DNA from: Roseovarius litorisediminis
GTDB lineage: Bacteria > Pseudomonadota > Alphaproteobacteria > Rhodobacterales > Rhodobacteraceae
Assembly: GCF_900172295.1 (NCBI RefSeq)
Contig: NZ_FWFL01000001.1
Span: 1 to 64,000 of the forward strand
DNA: 64,000 nt
Direction: 5' to 3'
Every line of letters starts with the position of its first letter. Position 1 is the stretch's first letter. Both the position numbers and the translations under genes were made by a program. The notes under the pieces are model-generated. The model saw only the letters and a program-made list of their open reading frames with translations, made no database searches and had not been told where the DNA came from. This document shows, in pieces, positions 1 through 8,280 of the stretch.

Positions 1-520
1 CGGCTGGATCAATCTGCGAGACGTCCCAGTCCTCCTTCGGCGTCGAGTTCTGTTTGTTGGCATCTGCTTCGATCAGGCTTGCATCAATCGCCATGCGCTG
101 ACCGCTGACCAGACCTTCCGCGATGCACCGCGCGACGGTCGTCTCGAACAGGTGGCGCAGAAGTTCGCTCTCGCGGAAACGCCCATGTCGGTTCTTGGAA
201 AACGTCGAGTGATCCGGCACACGGTCGTTCAGATCAAGGCGGCAGAACCAGCGATACGCGAGGTTCAGATGCACCTCTTCACAAAGTCGTCGCTCGGATC
301 GGATACCGAAGCAATAGCCGACCAACAGCATGCGGATCAGCAGTTCGGGATCGACGGAGGGGCGGCCCGTGTGGCTGTAGAACTCCGCAAGATGCGTGCG
401 GATGCCGCCAAGATCGACGAACCGGTCGATGGAGCGCAGCAGGTGATCCTGTGGGACATGATCCTCAAGCGAGAACTCGTAGAACAGCGCCGGTTGCGCT
501 TCCTGCCTCGGTCCCATCAT
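1..520 (-). CDS. IS1182/IS5-type transposase, 3' part outside window
   Basis: The minus strand reads open from an ATG at 520 to the left edge, about 173 codons without a stop. A strong GGAGG ribosome-binding site lies just upstream. The product begins MMGPRQEAQPALFYEF and continues with the DUF772-type N-terminal region of IS1182/IS5-group transposases, including FYSHTGRPSVDPELLIRML and a later stretch IDASLIEADANKQ. The Asp of IDASLIEAD is probably the first acidic residue of the DDE triad; the rest would lie to the left. Inverted repeats cannot be placed because the element is incomplete here. It marks the left edge of an accessory region. Assignment to IS1182 rather than another IS5-like family is from memory of the family sequence. 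Confidence 0.8.
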   Translation of the reverse strand, partial: MMGPRQEAQPALFYEFSLEDHVPQDHLLRSIDRFVDLGGIRTHLAEFYSHTGRPSVDPELLIRMLLVGYCFGIRSERRLCEEVHLNLAYRWFCRLDLNDRVPDHSTFSKNRHGRFRESELLRHLFETTVARCIAEGLVSGQRMAIDASLIEADANKQNSTPKEDWDVSQIDPA

Positions 521-707
521 CGCCGGTCCTCCCCCTCGATTACAGGAATTGAATCAGCAGTTCAGACTTCGATCAAGGAAGAGTTTTTCAACAAAATAAG
601 CCCAAAGCGGTCAAACAAAGATCAAGTCTAGCGCGCCAACTGAGAGCTTCAATTTCCGATACTTCTTGGCCGCGCCGCGATTAAAGGCACAAAGCGCGGA
701 CCGCGCT

Positions 708-2717
708 CTATTGAAGCAAATCGGCTCTGAGCAGCGAAAGTGATACATCAGAAGGATTAGCCTTGATGGCGCTGTCAACGACTCCTAGCGCAGCGTTGCG
801 ATCTCCAAGTGCTGCATGGATACGAACCATCATGGTCCAAGCGGCGACATATTGTGGGTCCTGAGTGACGACTTCCTGAAAAGCAGCAAGCGCCGCGTCG
901 AATTGACGGGTCGCCAAACCGACCCCTGCAATGATGATGTGTGTTTCAGGAAAATCCGTCTTTGCGGCGAGTGATTGCTGCCATTCGCTTCGTGCCATTT
1001 GAAGCGTGCTGTTGAGCGACGGAGGCAAACGTACTGCGCTGATGGTGAGGAACTCACGAGCTGCGGCCATTCTCACGGTGCGGGATGAGTCTTCGAGCAG
1101 CGGCGCCAATCTTTGCACAGCAACACTATCCCGTACTCCTCGTTGCAAGCGAACGGCTGCACTTCGCACCATCGCATCAGAGTCGTCTAACAGCAGTGCC
1201 GTCCGTTCCGCTATGCTGGGATCATCAATCTGAATGAGCAGTTCAAGCGCACTGGCGCGCACAATGCCTGGCAACCCTCCATATGTCGCCATGCCAATTA
1301 ATCCTTCAACTTCGGCGGCGGCGTTCACCCGAGCCGGCGCCAAGGTTTCTGCAAAGTGCGGGGTTGTGTGGCTCCCGTCAGGGTACCATTCGGCTACCTG
1401 CTCGGCCGCCCATGTAGCCGTCTTATCACTGTGACAATCCGAACATGCGTTCGGTGTGCGAAGTCTGACGGAAAGGTCTGGGCGAGGCACTCGGAAGGAG
1501 TGATCCCGACGACCATCTATCCCCATGTAAGTTCTTTCGATCATATGGCAGGACTTGCATTGTGCACCCGCACTTCCGGTTTCGTGAAAATGGTGGCTGG
1601 GATCATCATAGTTTGCCAGTTTCAAAGAAGGGAAATTGCTATTTCCTGCTGGGGAATGGCACTGCGTGCAAACGGTATTGCCGTCAGCTTTTAGATCTGC
1701 CGCGTGCGCATTATGGCAATCTATGCACCCCACACCTTTTGCATACATCTTCGACTGCAAGAAGGAGCCGTAGACGTAGACTTCGTCGAGGATCTGCCCG
1801 TCAGGGTGATACAATCCTTCCCGGAGTGTTGAGAGGCGATATGCGTCATGGAAAGGCGTGCCAGGCAGCGGATTGCCATCCGTATATGGCTCGCGGCGCG
1901 CATGGCAGGACGCGCATTGTTGGATGGTCGCTTCAACCCCTCGGTTGAAATCCATCGTCAAGCCAACCTGAGATACGCCCTGCCAGTCGTCTGCGTCATA
2001 AATTAGATCTGGATCGGCCCAGATATTGTGGGCTTCGCCTGGTCCATGGCACGCTTCACACCCCACGCCGATTTCGGATTGTGTGCTGGCGTAACTGCGA
2101 TTGGCTGGCGCGTAGTTCTTCTCAAATCCTGTCGCATGACACTCTGCACAGCGGGCGTTCCAATTCTTATAGGGGCCAGTCCAATGCAAACCATTGCCGC
2201 CATAAAGTTCCTGTTCAGGATAAAGATGATACCAACGCTGTTTCTCTACATCCCACACCACGTCGAAGGATTGCAGTTTTCCCGGTTCCGTCTCCAACAA
2301 GTACTGTTGAAGGGGCTCAATTCCCGCAACGCCAGCGACAGGATACTTGGTTAGCGCACCATCCGGACCATCTGTTTCGATGTAGTGGATGCCTTTGCCT
2401 TTCGAGAATCGGGTCATGACTCCAAGATGTTCAAATGACGATTGGTTGAAATCACCCAGAATGTTGGCCGCGTCCGGCGTGGTCCAAGCGAGCGCATGGT
2501 GCGACACTTTCCATGATTCGTATGCATCTTGATGGCATTCTTGGCATTGTGCTGAGCCTACGTAGTCAGGAAGGCGTTGCGGGCCAGCCTGTGCAGTATC
2601 TGAAAAGGCACTCCAGAGTAAGCAAAGCCATATGATGACTAAGAATATTCTTAACAGGCGAATGAAGCAAAGACCGTCAGTCGTCAAATGGTGCCTGATA
2701 ACAACCAAGTGTTTCAT
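708..2717 (-). CDS. Octahaem-type c-type cytochrome with HEAT and TPR tail
   Basis: Exported redox protein. The N-terminus has a long positively charged stretch, a hydrophobic segment (IFLVIIWLCLLWSAF) and a likely cleavage after AQA. Eight CXXCH haem-binding motifs are visible: CQECH, CAECH, CEACH, CASCH, CIDCH, CTQCH, CKSCH and CSDCH, spread over roughly residues 50-450. The arrangement resembles cytochrome c554/NrfA-like multihaem proteins. The C-terminal third has no haem motifs. It looks like HEAT repeats (LLDDSDAMVRSAAVRLQ, LLEDSSRTVRMAAAREF) followed by TPR units, suggesting protein-protein contact in the periplasm. An upstream TTG at 2747 is also possible, but the ATG at 2717 gives a more normal signal peptide. 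Electron donor and substrate are unknown. It stands alone between an IS and an AraC remnant. Confidence 0.82.
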   Translation of the reverse strand: MKHLVVIRHHLTTDGLCFIRLLRIFLVIIWLCLLWSAFSDTAQAGPQRLPDYVGSAQCQECHQDAYESWKVSHHALAWTTPDAANILGDFNQSSFEHLGVMTRFSKGKGIHYIETDGPDGALTKYPVAGVAGIEPLQQYLLETEPGKLQSFDVVWDVEKQRWYHLYPEQELYGGNGLHWTGPYKNWNARCAECHATGFEKNYAPANRSYASTQSEIGVGCEACHGPGEAHNIWADPDLIYDADDWQGVSQVGLTMDFNRGVEATIQQCASCHARREPYTDGNPLPGTPFHDAYRLSTLREGLYHPDGQILDEVYVYGSFLQSKMYAKGVGCIDCHNAHAADLKADGNTVCTQCHSPAGNSNFPSLKLANYDDPSHHFHETGSAGAQCKSCHMIERTYMGIDGRRDHSFRVPRPDLSVRLRTPNACSDCHSDKTATWAAEQVAEWYPDGSHTTPHFAETLAPARVNAAAEVEGLIGMATYGGLPGIVRASALELLIQIDDPSIAERTALLLDDSDAMVRSAAVRLQRGVRDSVAVQRLAPLLEDSSRTVRMAAAREFLTISAVRLPPSLNSTLQMARSEWQQSLAAKTDFPETHIIIAGVGLATRQFDAALAAFQEVVTQDPQYVAAWTMMVRIHAALGDRNAALGVVDSAIKANPSDVSLSLLRADLLQ

Positions 2718-2871
2718 AATCGAGAACAGCCTTATGTTCGCATGCAAAGGTAAACTGTTATTCTCCCGAAGCCCATTTCTGTATTTGATAATCCGCGAAA
2801 ACCATTTCAGCCGGCAAGATGTCAGGTCGCCCGGATGGGTTCAGGGAAGTGCCATTATCTAATTCGATGCA

Positions 2872-3174
2872 TCACTGTAGCCTCCTTCTGTATTCTCGTG
2901 GCGTAGTGCCTGTCCACCTGATGAAAGTTCTGGTGAAATTGGCAGGTTCAGCATAGCCAAGTCGTTTTGAAATACGCGACGTCTTCGGGCTCATTGTTTC
3001 AAGTTCACGCAAAGCGATGTTGATGGCCCATTTGTCCAAGATTTGGGAGAAAGTAGTTTGTTCATGGAACAGCTGCCTTTGGATTGAACGCACGGATATT
3101 CCTGTGGCTTCGGCCAAGTGCCCTATATTTGGCCGGCGGCCAGGTTCTAAAGCCATTTTCTGCCGATGGTATTC
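2872..3174 (-). pseudogene. AraC-family regulator remnant (DNA-binding domain only)
   Basis: About 100 codons are open after an in-frame TAG. They encode a complete-looking AraC HTH pair: first helix-turn-helix around HLAEATGISVRSIQRQL, second around RISKRLGYAEPANFTRTF, ending in the typical WTGTTPREYRRRLQ. The N-terminal sensor domain that such regulators need is missing, and the next 170 bases upstream encode nothing similar. It lies directly downstream of a second, intact AraC gene on the same strand, so it is probably the leftover 3' end of a deleted regulator. Expression of a free DNA-binding domain from the ATG at 3156 cannot be excluded. Confidence 0.65.
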
Positions 3175-3345
3175 CTAGACCAACGCATCTTTTTAGGCTT
3201 GTGCGCCACACCGCTAGACACCTCTTCAAGCTAGGCGCCGCAGGGATCGCGAGGATGGCAACGTCGACGCCTCTCGACCACGAAACGGGAACGCCTGGTG
3301 GCCTTCAATCACCATTTCACGCCAAGAGATCGGCAGTGGTGCGAT

Positions 3346-4320
3346 CTAGCCAGTTTCGCGGAACGCCGAAGGGGTCACTCTGTTGGCCTTCTTGAACGCT
3401 CGGACAAAGTGCGAGGCGTGTTGGTAGTGCAGGATTTCTGCGATCTCCTTCACCTGCAGCCGCGTATTGTCCAGCAGCTCGATCGCCTTACCCATCCGCC
3501 ACCCCATGAAGACATTCTTGTAGGTCGTGCCTTCATCGCCGAGCCGGCGCTGAAGCGTCCGCGTAGACGTATCCAGGTAGTCGGCGATCCGCTCAAAGGA
3601 GGGAACAACGTCCGGTTTCAGGGTGTCGAGGATCAAATAGATCTGTTGCGCGATTGACGAGGGAACGTTCGGACAATCCGGTTGTAAACTCGCAAAGCCC
3701 GGCATCCTGCAACCGAGCGCAAAGATGTCGAATTGCAGCCGCGTTTCCGGTTGCCCGGTCCTGATCGTTACGTCACTGAGATCGAAGTGTCGTTCGAGCA
3801 TGGACGCGTCGTCGAAGGGAACCTCGATGACCCGTGGGCGCCAAGTATTTCCGCAGATCTCAGGCAGATCATTGAACGTAAGAAAAAACGACGACGCGGC
3901 GATCCACTGTTCCTCAGCTGCGAGCGGCGGAATGTAGCGATCGATCAGCGTGACCGTACGGCCGTTCGTTCGCATGATCACCTGGTTGCCGGAAGTCATC
4001 CGGCCTTCGGGGCTCGCGGCCAAGTTAAGCGCGGCGCGCAAATCCGGAGCCGCAGCAAGTGCCTCGCCCCATCCCGGGATCGAATTAATAGAAAAATCCT
4101 TGACGATTTCTGCCGGCGTCGACGCTCCAACATCATCAGCGATCATCTCGAAGAGCCGGCTCGCCGCAATCCGTGGAAGTGAGACATCCAATCTTCCGAT
4201 GTCAAAAACATTAAGCCCGGCCGCAGCGATATGCCGGTCGACGCCCACGCCGTAGCGCTCGGCCACCTTCAGAACCGGCGCCAGATAACAACCGAGAACG
4301 AAGTCAAGACGTGCCGTCAT
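3346..4320 (-). CDS. AraC-family transcriptional regulator
   Basis: A 324-residue protein with the OruR/ArgR-like layout. An N-terminal sensor region of about 200 residues (Arabinose_bd/AraC_N type) is followed by the AraC HTH module over the last 95 residues (FERIADYLDTSTRTLQRRL, then EIAEILHYQHASHFVRAFKK and VTPSAFRE). It is divergent from the sulfatase operon starting at 4540, with about 220 bases between the start codons. It is therefore the obvious candidate local regulator of that operon. The inducer is unknown. Length and domain order are normal for the family. Confidence 0.85.
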   Translation of the reverse strand: MTARLDFVLGCYLAPVLKVAERYGVGVDRHIAAAGLNVFDIGRLDVSLPRIAASRLFEMIADDVGASTPAEIVKDFSINSIPGWGEALAAAPDLRAALNLAASPEGRMTSGNQVIMRTNGRTVTLIDRYIPPLAAEEQWIAASSFFLTFNDLPEICGNTWRPRVIEVPFDDASMLERHFDLSDVTIRTGQPETRLQFDIFALGCRMPGFASLQPDCPNVPSSIAQQIYLILDTLKPDVVPSFERIADYLDTSTRTLQRRLGDEGTTYKNVFMGWRMGKAIELLDNTRLQVKEIAEILHYQHASHFVRAFKKANRVTPSAFRETG

Positions 4321-4539
4321 GCGATGCTAATTCGGTTGACGTGATTTCTCATCGACATTCTCACCCGGGATTCCACATTTGAAAGCCCTCCCCCAACGCT
4401 ACACTGCCCTAGTCTAGAGCAAACCACTTCTCGATTGGCAACTTTTTTGTATCTGGCGTGAAATGGTAATTTATTTGAGTAAATGACTTGGCTAGGCTCG
4501 AAACGGTGACAGATGTCGAGCTCCTAGAAAGGAATTGCC

Positions 4540-6120
4540 ATGGCAAATTCGAACTTGCGCGGTGCATGTAGATTAACGCTTGCAGTGATAACAGTGGCGC
4601 TGACTGCGACCGTGGCGTCAGCCCAATCTTCAGAGAAACCAAACATTCTTGTCGTCTGGGGCGATGATGTTGGGATCACCAACATTTCCGCTTATACGCA
4701 CGGGCTAGTCGGTTATCAGACACCGAATATCGACCATATGGCTAAGGAGGGTATGATGTTCACCGACTACTACGGTGAGCAGTCCTGCACAGCGGGACGA
4801 TCTTCCTTCATTATGGGACAAAGCGTGTTCCGCACAGGCTTGTCGAAAGTTGGCCTGCCGGGCGCCGAGTTGGGTATGCGGGAAGAAGACCCAACAATCG
4901 CGGGCCTTCTGAAAGCTCAGGGCTATGTAACTGGTCAATTTGGCAAGAACCATCTAGGGGACAGGGATGAACACCTGCCGTCGAACCATGGATTTGACGA
5001 GTTCTTTGGTAACCTCTACCACCTGAATGCAGAAGAAGAACCTGAGCTCGAAGACTACCCGCGTGACATGGTGCTGAAAGATGGCCGGACCTTCCTAGAA
5101 GCGTTTGGACCCCGTGGCGTGATCCGATCTTACGCTGGCGGTGAAATCATCGATACCGGCCCACTGACGAAGAAGCGAATGGAAACCGTTGATGATGAAA
5201 CGTCTACAGCGGCACTCGAGTTCATTGAAAAGGCCCACGCTGACGGTATTCCCTTTTTTGTCTGGTGGAACGGGACCAGAATGCACTTCCGCACGCACGT
5301 CAAACCGGAACTGCGTGGGATTTCGGGACAGGACGAATACGCAGACGGCATGGTCGAGCATGACATGCATATCGGACTGTTTCTCGACAAGCTGGACGAG
5401 CTTGGCATCGCAGATAATACCATCGTCCTGTATTCGACCGATAATGGCGTTCATATGAACACCTGGCCGGATGCGGGTATGACGCCGTTCCGTGGCGAAA
5501 AGAACACCAACTGGGAAGGCGGTTGGCGTGTGCCTGCCATGGTCCGTTGGCCGGGCAAAATCGAGCCTGGCGCTATTTCAAACGAAATCATGCACCACAT
5601 GGATTGGCTGCCAACTTTCCTGGCCGCGGCGGGTGCGCCAAACATCAAAGAAAAGCTTCTTGAAGGCGGTGTCGAGGCCATCGGCCGTGAGTACCGTGTG
5701 CACCTGGATGGTTACAACTTCCTACCGTATCTGACCGGTGAAGAAGATGAGGGCCCCCGGGAAGAAGTTTTCTATTTCACGGATGATGGCGACCTAAGTG
5801 CGCTTCGGTGGAATGACTGGAAAATGATCTTCATGGAGCAGCGTCAGGAAACCACACTTGCCGCGTGGTTCGAGCCGTTTGTTCCCCTCCGGGCGCCGCT
5901 TCTGTTCAACTTGCGCCGCGACCCCTACGAACGCGCCAACCTGACCTCAAATACCTATTGGGACTGGTTCATTGACCACGCCTATTTGATGGTGCCTGCT
6001 CAGGTCTACGTGGCGCAGTTCTTGGAAACGTTTGTGGAGTATCCACCACGCCAGAAGGCTGCGAGTTTCTCGCTTGATCAAGTGCTGGAGAAGCTTCAGG
6101 AAGGCTCGGGATCGAAGTAA
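4540..6120 (+). CDS. Secreted Cys-type sulfatase (arylsulfatase family)
   Basis: Predicted periplasmic sulfate-ester hydrolase of the alkaline-phosphatase superfamily. A Sec signal peptide (about residues 1-29, ending VASAQ) is followed by the metal-binding start NILVVWGDDVG. The sulfatase signature SCTAGRSSF then appears, whose Cys must be converted to formylglycine. Further landmarks are GKNHLGDRDEHLP and the second metal site YSTDNGVHMNTWPD. The length of 526 residues is normal. No formylglycine-generating enzyme is present in the window, so maturation would depend on one elsewhere. It is the first gene of a plus-strand operon and has a GGAAT-type ribosome-binding site. The natural sulfate ester cannot be deduced. 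A paralogue from the other sulfatase branch (CTPSR) lies at 20253-21716. Confidence 0.9.
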   Translation: MANSNLRGACRLTLAVITVALTATVASAQSSEKPNILVVWGDDVGITNISAYTHGLVGYQTPNIDHMAKEGMMFTDYYGEQSCTAGRSSFIMGQSVFRTGLSKVGLPGAELGMREEDPTIAGLLKAQGYVTGQFGKNHLGDRDEHLPSNHGFDEFFGNLYHLNAEEEPELEDYPRDMVLKDGRTFLEAFGPRGVIRSYAGGEIIDTGPLTKKRMETVDDETSTAALEFIEKAHADGIPFFVWWNGTRMHFRTHVKPELRGISGQDEYADGMVEHDMHIGLFLDKLDELGIADNTIVLYSTDNGVHMNTWPDAGMTPFRGEKNTNWEGGWRVPAMVRWPGKIEPGAISNEIMHHMDWLPTFLAAAGAPNIKEKLLEGGVEAIGREYRVHLDGYNFLPYLTGEEDEGPREEVFYFTDDGDLSALRWNDWKMIFMEQRQETTLAAWFEPFVPLRAPLLFNLRRDPYERANLTSNTYWDWFIDHAYLMVPAQVYVAQFLETFVEYPPRQKAASFSLDQVLEKLQEGSGSK

Positions 6121-6135
6121 GACCGACAATTCTAT

Positions 6136-6163
6136 CACCCCCGGGCTACTGAGCCCGGGGGTG
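6136..6163 (+). terminator. Strong GC-rich hairpin after sulfatase gene
   Basis: Perfect inverted repeat: 12-bp arms (CACCCCCGGGCT and its complement) around the 4-base loop ACTG, starting 15 bases after the sulfatase stop. No T-tract follows, and the next gene starts only 58 bases downstream. It more likely acts as partial terminator or RNA-stability barrier within the operon than as a full stop. Confidence 0.6.
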
Positions 6164-6220
6164 GTTCAGGATATCGAACATAATTTTGAATTGCAAAACG
6201 ATATCCAAAGGGGACGTTCG

Positions 6221-7018
6221 ATGCGGCATCTATTTCAAGGCTTTCTTTTGATTTTAGGCCTCACAATGGCTCAGAGCGCGCACGCCCAAGACGATGATCT
6301 CGCCAAGAAACTGGCAAACCCGATCGCATCGTTGATCAGCGTTCCGTTGCAGCTAAATTACGATCGCGGGATTGGGCCAAATGGAGATGGCAGTCGCTTC
6401 GTGCTCAACGTGCAACCAGTTGTCCCGATTTCCATCGGAGACAATTGGAACCTTATTTCGCGGACCATCGTCCCGGTGGTTTCTCAGGACAATATCTTCC
6501 CTGGTGCGGGCACACAGTTCGGCTTGGGCGATACAGTGCAGAGCTTTTTCTTCTCGCCGAAAGCGCCTACCCCGAGCGGGTTGATCTGGGGGATAGGTCC
6601 AGTCTTTCTGCTGCCAACCGCCACCGACGACCTGCTGGGCACCGGAAAATGGGGGGCAGGTCTTACTGGGGTTGCCCTTAAGCAAACCGGCCCATGGACC
6701 ATTGGTGTACTGGGCAACCATATTTGGTCCTTTGCTGGCGATGATGCGCGGCCGGATGTGAATTCGACGTTCGTCCAGCCATTTGTTTCTTTTACAACGC
6801 CTGACAATTGGACCTTCACACTGCAAACCGAGACCAGTTACAATTGGGAGACGGAAGAGTGGTCAGTTCCAATAAACGCTGTTGCGTCGAAGCTGACCCG
6901 GTTCGGAAACCAGCCTGTAAGTCTGTTTGCCGGATTGCGGTACTGGGCTGAGAGCCCGGCCAATGGTCCTGAAGGCTTTGGTTTTCGCGCGGGTGTCACT
7001 TACCTGTTTCCTAAGTAA
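6221..7018 (+). CDS. Outer-membrane transporter-like beta-barrel protein
   Basis: 265 residues from the ATG at 6221, which has a good AAAGGGGAC ribosome-binding site. The open frame extends further upstream, but that would put the signal peptide in the middle. The signal peptide ends around AHAQDDD. The remainder is an alternating, aromatic-rich pattern typical of beta-barrels, ending in a Phe-containing C-terminal strand (GVTYLFPK). Conserved-looking blocks such as NPIASLISVPLQLNYD, WNLISRTIVPVVSQDN and YNWETEEWSVPINA recur in the paralogue at 24315-25130. The family is often annotated simply as transporter or neuromedin-U-like. Substrate unknown. It sits in the sulfatase/MscS operon. Confidence 0.75.
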   Translation: MRHLFQGFLLILGLTMAQSAHAQDDDLAKKLANPIASLISVPLQLNYDRGIGPNGDGSRFVLNVQPVVPISIGDNWNLISRTIVPVVSQDNIFPGAGTQFGLGDTVQSFFFSPKAPTPSGLIWGIGPVFLLPTATDDLLGTGKWGAGLTGVALKQTGPWTIGVLGNHIWSFAGDDARPDVNSTFVQPFVSFTTPDNWTFTLQTETSYNWETEEWSVPINAVASKLTRFGNQPVSLFAGLRYWAESPANGPEGFGFRAGVTYLFPK

Positions 7019-7043
7019 TCGAATGCCGTGAACGGGAGAGGCT

Positions 7044-7805
7044 ATGCTACTAAATAGAATTTCGGCGATATTGATGAGTTTAGCTCTTGGCACTAGTGCT
7101 GTCTCGGCTCAAGACGCTTTTGAGGTTGAAGGCAAGCGCGGATCAATTACACCGTACCTATGGGGGTTGTCTGTCGATGGCGACGCAAGTGTCGGTCCAA
7201 TTACGACGAGTGTCGACATTCCATTCTCGGACATTTTCGACAAGCTGAATTTCGCGCTGATGGTCGAGGGTGAGTATTGGAATGGACGTTGGGGGTTACT
7301 GGGCAACCTGCTGCACTCAAACCTTGAAACCAGCAGAAGCGGACTTCTTTCCACAACGACCGATATTCGAATGACGATGTTGGGCGCGGCTGTCGCCTAC
7401 AGGTTCGGTCCCTTCGAAAATGCCAACAATCGCACAGTATTCGATGCCTATGCAGGTCTCCGGCACACCAAACTGGATGTTCGGTTGACCACGGGCCTTG
7501 GGGCGACTGCAAGCAGAGATGTCAACTTCACTGACCCAGTGATTGGCGGCCGGTTGATCACCGAGCTTGGCCCCAAGTCGAGATTTGTAATCGGTGGCGA
7601 CATCGGCGGCTTCGGTGTTGGCTCGGACTTCTCCTGGCAGGCCATCGGGATTTATGCACGTGACATCTCTCTGGGACAGACGCCTGCGACGCTTTTTTTA
7701 GGGTATCGGGCACTTGGGCAAGACTACACCACAGGTGGCACAATTCCTCTGACGATAGATGCGATCTACCATGGTCCAGTCATTGCGCTTAGTTTTGCAT
7801 TCTAG
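7044..7805 (+). CDS. Outer membrane beta-barrel protein
   Basis: 253 residues with a signal peptide (cleavage near VSAQD) followed by beta-rich sequence ending in Phe (ALSFAF), the usual outer-membrane barrel sorting signal. The opening GSITPYLWGLSVDGDASVG and the segment DIFDKLNFALMVEGEYW match the paralogue at 23239-24000 (YELAPYLWGSGISG, DILENLDAGAMFFG). It starts 25 bases after the preceding barrel gene. The tandem pair presumably provides two surface proteins for the sulfatase operon. No enzymatic motif is visible. Confidence 0.72.
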   Translation: MLLNRISAILMSLALGTSAVSAQDAFEVEGKRGSITPYLWGLSVDGDASVGPITTSVDIPFSDIFDKLNFALMVEGEYWNGRWGLLGNLLHSNLETSRSGLLSTTTDIRMTMLGAAVAYRFGPFENANNRTVFDAYAGLRHTKLDVRLTTGLGATASRDVNFTDPVIGGRLITELGPKSRFVIGGDIGGFGVGSDFSWQAIGIYARDISLGQTPATLFLGYRALGQDYTTGGTIPLTIDAIYHGPVIALSFAF

Positions 7806-7854
7806 CCCCGCGAAACTGAATGAGCATTCGCATAGTCTTTTGAAAGGAGACATC

Positions 7855-8226
7855 ATGGCGGCCCTTACTCGACTTCTCGTTTTGATCGCAGTGATCGGGT
7901 GGAGTGGAATTACGCCCCAAACTGTTCAAGCCCAAGGGCTGGCGCGCATGCTCGACGAAAGCGGCATAGAGCCGGAAAGCCTGGCAATAATGCAAGACAC
8001 CGCGAAGAGCTTGTACACCGCCAATGGCAAAGCGATTGGCGACAATAAGAAATGGACCAATGAGAAAACAGGAACCGCAGGGCGGGTTGAGATCGTGGAC
8101 CTCAAAAACAATTGCGTGCAGTTATTTCACCGTGTTGAAGCCGGACGCTCAGGAAAAGTAACTGAACTGAGGACTTGGAGGTGTCGTACGGCCAACGGCG
8201 ACTGGCAGATGTCAGCCAAACCGTAA
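7855..8226 (+). CDS. Small secreted protein of unknown function
   Basis: 123 residues starting at the ATG at 7855, behind a strong GAAAGGAGA ribosome-binding site. A signal peptide ends near VQAQG. The mature part has two Cys (NNCVQLF and TWRCRTANGDW), which could form a disulfide. Its C-terminal half resembles surface-antigen-like domains (K/E-rich, RVEIVDLKNN, then WRC..A.GDWQM), but the match is from general impression only. It lies between the barrel genes and the MscS gene in the same operon. Confidence 0.6.
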   Translation: MAALTRLLVLIAVIGWSGITPQTVQAQGLARMLDESGIEPESLAIMQDTAKSLYTANGKAIGDNKKWTNEKTGTAGRVEIVDLKNNCVQLFHRVEAGRSGKVTELRTWRCRTANGDWQMSAKP

Positions 8227-8280
8227 ACTTAAGGCAGACACTCTCATAGTTTTCCTTAGTCTCCGCTGAAGGAGAATTAC

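Noticed and set aside
152-631. Plus-strand open frame at the left edge
   Set aside because: It is antisense to a clear transposase reading frame with a good start and recognisable family sequence.
6032-6220. Longer N-terminus of the transporter-like protein reaching into the sulfatase gene
   Set aside because: It would place a typical signal peptide in the middle; the ATG at 6221 has a strong ribosome-binding site.
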